From the NCBI GenBank assembly GCA_033063855.1, contig CP093829.1, positions 11,108,243-11,172,242 of the forward strand: 64,000 nucleotides of DNA, read 5' to 3'. The DNA comes from Smittia aterrima. Its lineage: Eukaryota; Arthropoda; Insecta; Diptera; Chironomidae. Numbering within the stretch: position 1 is the stretch's first letter; every line of letters starts with the position of its first letter. Under the pieces are notes generated by a model that was not told the origin of the DNA, did no database searches, and saw only the letters and a program-made list of their open reading frames with translations. The translations under genes and the position numbers were made by a program. Shown piece after piece: positions 26,401-36,677 of this stretch.

Positions 26401-29400
26401 AAATCGTCGAAGCAAATCGAAATCCCGAAAAGCTTATGTTGCATAATAGGATTTTTCATCTTCTCTCGCATCAAATTTATTTTTGGGATCATTTTTCAAG
26501 CATCCGACGCACTATGTCGACGTGAGTCAGAACGAGAGAGAGAGATAAAGATTCTTTCAATTAGACTAATTATAAAAGGTGCTCACTCTGCCCTCGGACC
26601 TCACGGAGAAAATTTATTACATTCCCCACTCATCAAATATCTTCGTCCACCTCAAGATTGTTTTTCTCGAAAGCTATCTCAGATATTTTCTCACACGATA
26701 ATATTAATTTTTCTTTATGCTTTTGCAGTTAACATAAATATGTTTCTTTTCCTCTCCTACGCGTGCGAAATGTGTGTGGGCTGCTCTCTGTGAGCTCACC
26801 AACATTAACAATAAAAAGCTTTCCTTTTAGATACGCAAGAAAAAATAATAAAATGTACAAAACATGTACAGAAGCTCGCACAGTGTTTACCTGTCTTCAA
26901 GATCGAAATTGTATTCAAGAGGAGGAAAAAAAGGAAAAGATATTTGTTTAGGATAATGAAACAAAAGAGATGGGTACACATTTATGTTTTTTATGTTAAC
27001 ACACCATACACATTGAGGTCGGTCTGAATTCGTTTTGGGATTCCTTGCGGATAGAAGGAGAAATCATGGCGTGAGAATTTCTGGTGTTTCTCTTCTTTGC
27101 CGAAAGCGTGAGTCTAAATGTGTAAAGGTAGCTGGAGAAGAAGTCTGATATATTTCATGTTATTACTAGACATTCATAATAATGGCTGGAAGATGTTGGA
27201 GAGCACGAAATGTTTACTTTGCATGAGCAAGTAAAAATGAAAATATTTTGTTTGACGCCAAGCCCAGTAAAAAAACCTTTAATAACTACCCACCGCTCCT
27301 CTCTGTCTACTCAGATGACGCGTCTTAACAGGTGATTTGTCGTAAACAGCTTAGGCAATCTCAAATTGATGTAAAATGGGTCAGAAATGGGACCCGACGG
27401 GCATTGATTTCATCACCTGAAGTTCACTTCATCTTCAAGATACTGTCGAAATAAATTTTATAAAAGCAATTTCTGCTTGAGAGCCATCTCGAAAAGGTTC
27501 GTTCTTACAATTACTCATTTCCACAAAAGGTTCAGCCTAGCAAGGTCTACCCGCGTTTGTGGAGGCAAGAAAGCTCATTTAATTAATTTGTATTTAATTG
27601 TTAACTCGAAGACAAACATGAATGAAAAGTTTTCTCTCCCTCTCGTTTAAAGAAAAGTTTTTCGCTCACTCGCCGCCCTTAATACACATTTGTGGGGAGA
27701 ATTAATTAAGGAATAGTCACGGCATTGCTTTTGAAGATTAACTCGACGTGTTTTGTTGTTGATCTGACAGATTGCTGAACTTTGAGATAATAAATGAACT
27801 TTACAGAAAAGTTTCACCTTAATCTCAGTTTGCTTGTTAAATATCCGTGATGAAATGATTTTATGCAAAGGCAAAACTCCGGCAATTTATTCGCAGGCAG
27901 CTGCCGAGCGATGCTACATAGCGGGAAGAGTGACTTAGACGTTTTAATTCCTGTTTCCGTGTGTATAAATTAATTATTGTGTTCGTTTTCATCAGGAAGT
28001 AAAATAAACATGATTTAGTTGTACTCCCATAAATTTCAACCTTCACTGCCTCTCGTGCACAACATCATATTAGCGGCGAAATTATTTATAAACATTTCAA
28101 CAAAAAAAATGATGAATTTTTAATAAAGATTGGAAGTAACATGACGCTCAAGTTCTGCCACCTATTGAGGAAAAAAGTTTTTTCGGCTTTAAATCGATCT
28201 AAGCTTTTTGAAGGCGGCATTACCACGCTTACACAAGCAAGGAAAATAATAATAATTTTATAAGAAAGCTCATGAAAGCTCTGAGCTAATCTCAAAATAA
28301 TAAACAGGAGGAGATTAATCAGATTTAACGAGACACTCAAACGCTGTTGATGAGAGATATCGAATGGATGAGACGACGTGAGCGCAGCAGCTAAATTTAT
28401 CGCCTTTTTGTTTTCAATCAGAACGTTTTATATTTACATGAGCATCTTCAATTTTTATCTGATCCGACAGAGAAAGATTCCTTGGGGAGCTCTGCATATT
28501 TCCGCTTCAGAATTAAATTCTCGAGAAACATGAAAATCAATCATGCATATTTAAGAAGTTCGAGATATCGATCAGGAACGGTTATGCTCGAAAGAAATTG
28601 AATTTATGTTATTTTGTAAAGTGTTATTCTTTTCTTGAGATCCTTTTGCTCCCCTTCTTTCGTCCCCAAATCTCGTTCAGCAGCGCAAAGCTAGTTCAAT
28701 ATTATGTTTCGCTTACAAAGTGCAATAAAATAAATCTCCGCTTCCAAATTCAATCAAAGTTTTTTGTCGACGTCGAATCGTTTGACTTGACTTTTCTCCC
28801 CCTTCGCCATTTCACTCGACTAGGAATATTCTTTAGATTGGCCCAGATTTAGAGAGAGCTGGGAAATTCTTTTTTTATTATCTTTTAAACCGATTCTAGG
28901 AGATTTCTTTTTATTTAAATTCTCAAAGTTATGACATAATCTGCAAGCTAGATCAACACATTTCGTGATTCTTCATTTTTCGTGGTGACGTTTTACCGAA
29001 ATTCAAATTTATATTTCAAACTTTTGAGTGAATTCAGTTCATTATCAAATGCAATTAATTCAGAAAATCAGCGTAAAATCCCATCAAAAAGCTGAACAAT
29101 TATGTTTTCTGCTCTCGTCGGTTTATTGCGTTGATGAATTTTGCTTATTTAATTTATCAACTACCGATTACTGATGCTGTGATGGTATTTTAATTTGATT
29201 GTTGTGTATCAAATTTAAATCCTGCCGATTACATGATTGCTTTCAGGCACTTACCTTTTGAACTATATGCTGTGGATTGATTCCTAGCTCTGTAGATTTT
29301 GAAAGCTGGAATTAGTTTTTCCAATTAAATTTAAAATTATTTGCCTTGCCCTCTAACAGCGGAGGCTCGTCATCGAATTCGTTTCCATCGTAGGCTTTGT

Positions 29401-29696
29401 TCGGTCCAAAATCGTCTTGACCATAGGTTGGAGCACTTTGTGACGCATCAAGAAACGACCCCCCGTATGGGGAGGGTGGATAGTTTGCGTAGGGACCGGG
29501 TGCAACTTGCGGTTGAGTGGATGGATCGAAGGTTTGGAAGTTTCTAAATGGGAAACTTACTTATAATTAAATATTCAAGTAAATAATTTTGTGTTACTCA
29601 CAGCTCCTGTTGGTCAGGTATTTCAAAATTATACTCTTGATGTTGACTCTGGCCTTGAGCCCCATCCCAATAGTTTTGCTCATTTCCAAATGACAT
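23495..29696 (-). CDS. Yipf5: YIPF5/Yip1-family ER-Golgi membrane protein, six coding exons
   Basis: Homologue of YIPF5 (Yip1A), a multi-pass ER-exit-site/early-Golgi protein that works with Rab and COPII trafficking. Coding exons (minus strand, 5' to 3'): 29696-29602, 29543-29350, 29289-29255, 24202-24092, 23930-23749, 23657-23495. Joined, they give 259 residues without a stop; human YIPF5 has 257. The N-terminal ~95 residues are a Pro/Gln/Tyr-rich cytosolic region ending in the family motif DDEPPLLEELGIN (about 86-101). The Yip1 membrane domain follows, with hydrophobic segments near 130-146, 151-170, 172-205, 208-230 and 240-259, including SVLGYCLLPM and the C-terminal YGVFALITIF. All junctions have GT-AG ends except intron 2 (29349-29290), which reads GC...AG. 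Intron 3 is 5,052 nt; the other four are 58-161 nt. The start at 29696 is supported by an in-frame TAA in the predicted spliced 5' UTR (exon ending 29794, acceptor before 29705). Identification is firm; the 5' UTR splice is inferred. Confidence 0.95.
24203..29254 (-). other. 5.05-kb intron 3 of the YIPF5 homologue
   Basis: This intron is more than 30 times longer than any other coding intron of the gene. It has a GTAAGT donor (29254) and a TCTAG acceptor (24203). I see no nested gene. It contains GA and TTCG microsatellites (near 26529 and 25587) and a 10-bp inverted repeat (TTCAAGGGCC at 25979, GGCCCTTGAA at 26010). Enhancers or an unseen non-coding RNA are possible but unsupported. Confidence 0.85.
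29289..29350 (-). other. Boundary pair of the 60-nt GC-AG intron in YIPF5 (intron lies between these bases)
   Basis: The intron runs from 29349 down to 29290. It opens with GCAAGG instead of GT and ends with CTACAG; a CTAAT branch-like motif sits near its middle. The boundaries are forced by protein conservation: only this junction (phase 1, G plus AG) restores LLEELGIN, which YIPF5 proteins share. No nearby GT donor keeps the reading frame and the motif. Confidence 0.8.
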
Positions 29697-29895
29697 TCCG
29701 AAGCTCTGCAACAACGAGAAATATTAACGTCACGCTACAAACAACATTACATTTGTCGACGTATGAGAATATCTCACAAAATATTTCGTTCACCTTTTAG
29801 TCAAAGTTTAATTTATCACAACAAGTTATCAACTTCACTTCAACGCTCACTAATTGGATTTAATGGCAACTACAAGTTGGTTCGTATATCACGCT

Positions 29896-29936
29896 TTCCG
29901 GCTTTGTCGAAAGCGCCGGAAAAATTAAATCGATAA
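29896..29936. promoter_or_regulatory. Putative YIPF5 promoter: DRE-like site and competing hairpins
   Basis: About 100 nt beyond the proposed YIPF5 5' UTR, ATCGATA (29929-29935) gives TATCGAT on the gene strand, seven of eight bases of the fly DRE (TATCGATA) common at housekeeping promoters. Next to it are two overlapping inverted repeats: TTCCGGC/GCCGGAA (29896-29902 and 29915-29921) and CGCTTTC/GAAAGCG (29892-29898 and 29909-29915), which cannot form together. The promoter role is inferred from position and motif only. Confidence 0.4.
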
Positions 29937-29939
29937 CTT

Positions 29940-32900
29940 TCCAAAAAGAATTGACGTCTCACGTAGCGAGCGCTTGTCACGAACGAATGTTGCAGCGACA
30001 TGTGGCGCTGATGTCGCGTAATATTTCTTCGATAAAAGTTTCGAGTGTTTGTGCTCGTTCGTATCATCATGTGAATTGAAAGAAATGAAAATACGAAAAG
30101 AAACGCTAAAGTTCAAAACATGGAATGACTGCTCAAAGCAAGTTTCTCTCAGTCTCTCAGTGAAGCACATGAGAATATATTTTACATATTTTTTGCGCTT
30201 CAAATCAAACGAAGCATGTAAAATATTTTTCCCAGTCGACTGTTGTACATCATCCGATTTCGTTTTCTCTCTTTTCGTTTGGGGTTTCCGTTGGGGTCTT
30301 TTATTCATTCAACCGTTCGCAACATGATTGAAAGCTCGATAGAGGTGCTTTGTTTCACTCTAGTTCTTTTTATTTAGTCCCTCATGTTATATAAACGTTG
30401 GCATGTCTCAGGATTTGTAGAAACGAAAATTCTAATGAATCAATTTCCATATTCAATTTGCATTGTCAATTTTTATTGTTCTCTCCAATTTTATTGGCAT
30501 TTGATAAGGAATCGAAAATGATACCAAGAAAAGTAGAAAGAAAGAAATGTTAAGTTGGATTTTCATTTTTATTGTTATTCGGCTTTTTTTCCAGTAAGGA
30601 GAGTTTTTTTTCTTTTTATTCCCATGGAAAAGATTGAGGAGTGGGAGCAAATTGAATTGGCAAAGAATTTACTTCGTCTTGTCTGTGCCTTGAATTTAAG
30701 GAGCTTCAAAAGATTTGAAACATAAAATATTATGCAGTCAATAACGGTTTACATTCGATCGCTGTGAGGCAGATTCTCCTTCCCCTTTCTCTCTCTAAAG
30801 ACAAACAGTATCAAGAGTGAGAAGTCGATTTTCAAAGGAAATTCGTTGAGATTTATTGGGGAAAAGGGAAATTTGGGGAACCAATCCCAATTGAATCTTA
30901 ATTTAAGATTCTTAACCATTTTATTTAATGGAATTTTCCTTCTTACCTTTCATTTAGACGACGCTCGAACTTGGCAGGTTGACGAGGAGTTCGAAGTGAA
31001 GCAAATGAGAGAAAAACAAGTGGCAGTAGCAGTTCGTAACGAACTTACTGTAGGGTTTTTCATCCGTCGGACTGGTTACAGGGGATCCGAATCTGGTCAG
31101 CTATAAGATCCATGCACTTGATTCAACATGCTGATCACTTCTTGTGAACAAGTGACAGCGGAAATATGTTTTAAAAAAAATCGACTTTTTGTACGGAGAT
31201 TCCAGGTATTGGGCGTTCATTAACGACTGGTGAATAAATTAATTCGCTAACTCATCGCGTTCGCGAGTTATATCAACCACGTACGGCGGACCACGGACAA
31301 AGCGGCCTTCGGATGAAAAACCCTAAAAACAATATTAATTTTATTCTATTAATATTGAATTTTCATCTCGTCTCAAGTTACTCCCTTCCTTCTTTTCATT
31401 AATTTACCTTCTGCTGGAATGACTTTCTTAATGTGCCTTTAAAGATTATTTGATCAAAGATAATGTGCTGATGATTTTGCGCGCTTCTTAAGCGATGAAA
31501 ATTCCTTGAAAATCATATTTCATTTAAATCTCGTCGTACTGTGTGTTGAAGGTGGTGATGCCTGAGACATCCTAGCAACGATAGAAAGTAAAGTAAAGAA
31601 AAAGCGCGACTCGAAGGAATGCGAGTGTAAGAAGGCGTGAGGGAAGGCAAATTGATTTAAAAAGTTTTCGTTCCCTTTTTGCAAAGGCAGCGAAATAAGT
31701 CGAAAATGTTAAGATATTTTATTAAATTTATTTTCTGTACGATGATGATGGTTGACGTTGAAAAAAAATTTAAGGGCTTATGGAGATAATAACGATGAAA
31801 TTATTTTGATGTTCTTTATTCCAATCAATTCCAAAAAATAATCCAATCAAGTTTTATGATGCGAGACATTGTTTAAGCTTGACTCTACTCATATTTTAAG
31901 TACTTTTCACTTTATCTTTGCTTCGTAAGGCTTGCAGATGACTGCTTCTTGAACTAACATTTACCGAAGGAATTCAGAGTCTCCTCTTCATGCTAGTGCA
32001 ATCATTTATTCTTCCCGATTGAATATTGATTGCCTTAGAGTTCAAGCAAGCACAATCAATTACCATACAAGTTTCCTGGTGGTGAATTTTCTCTCCAGAT
32101 AACAATGTCAATGTGACATTTTTTTGTTTTCCGATATCGTCGCTTCGAGTTTCTATGGCAAATTGCAAGCTGAAGACTTTAAAATGACTTCGATTATCTC
32201 CAGAGCTATTTATTAGGATCTTTTTGTAATCTTCCAATTCGTGACATTCGCTAAAGCCGACAAAGAAACATTGATAATGTCACATTTTCGATATTAAAGT
32301 CGACTCATTTCAGAGTATCATATTACCCACAAGATTCCATTCATAACACGTAGGAAACTGTTTTGTTTCCATACTACACATAGAGGGGAAGAAAAAAAAG
32401 TGAATCAGTCGAGAACAAAATTTGCGAAGGGCTTTTTCTCCATAGCTAAAATCTGATTGTTGAGCTTGAAGACTTGATAATAAACAAATGAATTTTCATT
32501 TCACTGGAAGTCAAACTCATGTCAATGCGAGATTCTCTCGTACTTTCTCCTTCGAATGAAAAGCCTTAATAAAAATACATCCCCATAAAGACCGGAGCGC
32601 TTCGTCGAATAATAATACATTATTTTTTTATATTTCTTTTCAGAGAGAATAATCAATAAAGAATAAACTTTCAAACAGAAGATTTAGATTTCAGACAGAT
32701 TCTTGTTTTCATTGCTTGCTCGCTATCGCAATGAAAAATAAAGAGGGCGATGGAGCTTAGAACATTTTTAATGCGGAGAGGCTCATTCAATCATGATGAT
32801 TCACTCCGTGCTGGCCAAATATCCCAAACAAGACGGAGAAAATCGAGGAGATAACTTAATAAGTAATTTCATTGGATCGTATTGATTTTTTTTCGAGAAC

Positions 32901-35900
32901 AAATAATAATAAAGATGAGAAAGATTAAATTTAATTACGGGAATGGTTATTTGTCATCGACAAAATATGGTTTTATGGTTGGTTAAACAATAACTTTCGT
33001 CTATACTCGTAAAAGGGAGAGAAGTTTATGTTCGGAACATATTTCTGATTCTGCTCGAATTATTATCTATTTCGTGATGAAGCATTTGCTGATGTTTATA
33101 GATTACGGACTTTTTGTTTCCTCGCGAGAGTTAAGGGAGCTAGGGGACGACGACGTCAGTAACATGTCCCGAGGTTATTGAAGCTTATTGAGTTACTCGT
33201 GATTGTGAGCAGAAACCTTCGAGTTTCGTTGCACTTTGGCTTTCCTTTGAATCAAAGGCTTTGATCTATGAGCTGGAGTGGGGAGCTAGTTCACTAGGAT
33301 AGAAAATTAAACAATAAATAATTTCTCTCGTTATTTTTTGTCTCCAACTCAGTTCAGTGAGCCAACAGTGAATGCAAAAAAAAAATGAACGAATGAATGT
33401 TTTCTCTGTGCGAACATTGAATACACTGATTCCTTTTGTTTTAATTAAGCTGGCGCATGCTTTATCAATTATGTTTGATATTTTCTGATTTATTCAACTG
33501 AAAACATTTCACGACAAAAAAGCGATTGTTGTTGGTTGAGTGATATTAGAGTGATTTCATGCTCTGTGTCCTTTTGATTTATGAAAGCACTGCTGCGTAC
33601 AAACGAGTGCTCACATACACACAAGAGTTGTTTAACAACGAGATTGAATTGTTCTGTTTTTTTTTGTTCAACAAATAGTTCAGCAGAAAATTTATTTTGC
33701 GCTCTTATCAGCTTTCGAGCATTTGGCGTCGAGGGTGGTCAACAATCGTGAGAGAGAGAGAGAGCAGCAAAAAAAAAACGTTAATATAAAAGTTTTATTT
33801 GCTCTTCAGGGACAATCCAAAAATCACTTATTGAAAATGTATTTACTGAAAGAAAACGAAGAGAAGTATTCGCAAGAAATCGACGTGATCTTCCCACCTT
33901 TGCGAATCAATCAAACTGTATCAATATTCCGCAATCGTTTCGACGCTAAAACGTTGAGGAGGCTGAAATTTCAACGGAAGATTGATGTGATAAGAGAATT
34001 GAATCATCACATGATTAGAATTGTTAGCTGAGGTTGTTGAAGACTTCGAAACTCTTCATGAACTTAATTGTACGCCAGCAGAATCGAATTTTGCGCAATG
34101 AAAAGCTAATTACCCATGAAATTTCCCGAGCCGTGAGAGTTCATGTTGCTTTTCATTCCTTCTTCGTCGACACGACAAAACTTTTCACGTTGAAACGTTG
34201 AACTCTTAAAACGGGAGAGAGTAAGAGAGAGAGAAGGAATATTAGGAAAATAATTTGGCACTCACTGTTATCAAGCCATTAATATTTTATCAGCGCAGGA
34301 ATTCAAATCGTGACACGACTCAAAATGAAGTTCTCGAGCAAACAGAGTTGAAGCAAAAGAAAAAGAAATTGTTCCTATATTCAAAGAGCTTTTATTCATT
34401 GCCAAATCTCAAATCGCCCGCTTTTCTTGCTCACCGAGCATTAGGGAGAATTATCAGTTATTTCTTCTTCGTCTCCTTACCTTTACATTCCACTTCGCTT
34501 TGCGCTCCGTTTGGAGGGTAATTATAAGCGATATATCATAACACTCACGTGCGCCATAAATTTATAAATACAGAGCATGATCAGACCGGGCTGGGATCGA
34601 ATAAATCACATTATTAAAACGTTTTCCACGTCGCGAGGTACGAAAAAACTTGTCTCCAAGCGAGCTTTCAATTTAAAATTCTATTAAGCGTTTAATCACA
34701 GTGTTACCAGTCAAGTTGCGAGTGGAATTATTTTAATTGAAATGTATTAATTGCATCGTTATGATTGTGGGTGGGTTTGTAAGTTATGCCACTACAAAAA
34801 TAAAATTTTCTTTAAACTTTTCGCGTAACTCACAAACGATTCCAGGCAGAAAGCCAATTAAATTACAAATTTACACAGTTTTAATAACAAACTACAGCCC
34901 CAATCATTCGCCAATGGTAAATCGCCATGCCAACATCAGCGAGAGAGAGAGCCGATATATATTTTTTCTCATCTAGCTCTGCTTTGTGTTCGACTTCGCT
35001 GTAATCCTGTAAACGTCAAAACTTCTCGTTGGCTTTGCTACTCTAGCCCTCGTAAAATTACGGACGAGACAAAAGACGAGAGAATCTCGATCTGATTCTA
35101 TGGCAAATGGAGAAGAAAAGAAATTAATTTGGTGCTAATAAAGAGCTTTGGAGTTTAATCCACTTGTATGAAAACTCAAATCCTCATTCGTTATTAACTG
35201 CAGTTGGACTACTGCTTATGTTGCTAACCCCTCCATCCACTTATCGAGAACATTTTCTTCTTTCCCATTCTGTCGTTCTCGAAAGCAAACCGAGCGAACA
35301 TAAAATGTATGAGAAGCTCTGCTGCTACTTGGCTTATTTCAAAGAAAAGAATTTTTCGTTCGGAGAGCGTTTCAATTATCTGATTACAACAAGTTGGTCA
35401 TTGTAGAAACGAGATTGCTATAATTGAATTTGAATCATTTCAAGAGTATATCGCATCAGAGGAGACCGCACTTAAACTCTCACGACGTAAGCTGTTAGCT
35501 TAAACGGTGAGGAGGTGAAAGCAACGGAGGAACAAGAGGAGAGAGCGTTTCTTTGTTGAAGCACGAAAGAAACTGCTTATCTCCATCGTAATGACTAATG
35601 AAGAAAACCACATTATTTTAAGGGCACCAAATTGAATTTCGGAGACGTGTGTGTATGTGGTGGTTGCTGATAAAATCGCAAGAACGTTCCTTCCTACCTG
35701 TAGAATGTTTTAAAGTTAAATGTCTTTAAAATGATTCTACTCCCGCTCAACCGTTTATGTGGAATTTCAACCCTTCTCTCATCTGTTACAACGACGAAGC
35801 AACAATCATTACGTCGAGATTGATCATTGTGCTCACTCAACTTTTCCTCTCAACCCATCCGGTCAGCTATGAAATTAATTATTTCAAGTATTTCATCCGA

Positions 35901-36560
35901 ATAATTGCAAATGAATTAATCTCATCGACGTACCAAAAGCAACGTTCACTCACATGGACTGAGAAAATATTTATTAGATTACTTTCTCTCAATTGATTTT
36001 GCGATTCGAAAGGAGTAATGGATTGAAATTGAATAGTTTTCCTTTGGGGTAGAAATTGAAACTAAAAGTTGAAGAACTTTTAAGGATACACAGAGGTATT
36101 TAGGTGGAAGCAACGAAATAAATCACAGAATTTCATTTGCAACTAATGGGGGGAAATTGGAGAGATTTGAATTTATTGAACCAAGGAAAGCTTCCAATTT
36201 CTTTTTTCTAGCTGAACGATTAATAGCCCTGATCAACGACGCACAATTCTGAGATGTTTACGAAAATTTATGTCCTCGAGAGTTTCTCTTCTGAAAGCAG
36301 TCACGAATTGGGAAAACTTCCGATGATACTTGAGAGAATCTGAATACAGATCGTCATAAGCAACCACTCCACCCTCACTCACACGTGCTTCTTAATTCAT
36401 CTCATTTATTTATGCAAGCTCTGCTGCGTCAGGTCAGGTCGACATCGAGAAATATTTATCATCATCTTATGCGGAAAAAAAATGAAAAATATTATGCGTT
36501 GAGTGTATGTGAGTGAGTGATTCTGGATGTCGCATCACGTCATCTCAACGATAATTTCAT
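29940..36560. other. Intergenic DNA between YIPF5 and the Cys-loop receptor
   Basis: Apart from the MITE-like element, I see only GA tracts (33750-33764, 34205-34235, 34940-34952), a TATAAATA at 34563-34570 without a fitting initiator, and an E-box CACGTG near 36383. The 102-codon frame at 33723-34031 starts inside the GA microsatellite region and has no family resemblance. Confidence 0.6.
31051..31325. mobile_element. MITE-like element with terminal inverted repeats
   Basis: TAGGGTTTTTCATCCG (31051-31066) returns inverted at 31311-31325 as CGGATGAAAACCCTA: 15 matching positions with a single-T length difference. Both ends are bounded by TA, which could be a TA target duplication with termini starting GGG. 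Weaker similarity continues inwards for about 20 nt. The ~270-bp interior has no ORF and differs in texture from its surroundings; it includes CACTT...ACAAGTG and CGCGTTCGCG hairpins. Size and ends fit a non-autonomous DNA transposon; no second full copy is evident in this window. Confidence 0.6.
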
Positions 36561-36567
36561 TGTTCAC

Positions 36568-36575
36568 TATAAATA
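36568..36575 (+). promoter_or_regulatory. TATA box upstream of the Cys-loop receptor gene
   Basis: TATAAATA lies 110 nt before the receptor start codon, followed by a plausible short 5' leader. I do not see a good initiator 29-32 nt downstream, so the exact transcription start is uncertain. Confidence 0.5.
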
Positions 36576-36677
36576 AAATCCCCGTTCTCGCACTCGAATT
36601 TATTTAGTACTAAGTGAGCAGTTGATACGAATAGTTTGTTGAAGAGTTGTGAAACGAAGTGATTTTGAAAGTGAGAA

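Noticed and set aside
29925..30308. 127-codon frame on the minus strand just beyond the YIPF5 5' end
   Set aside because: The translation is low-complexity basic text with no family match, and it covers the likely promoter of YIPF5.
33723..34031. 102-codon frame on the plus strand
   Set aside because: It opens beside a (GA)n tract giving RERERE, has no recognisable family and no promoter or splice support.
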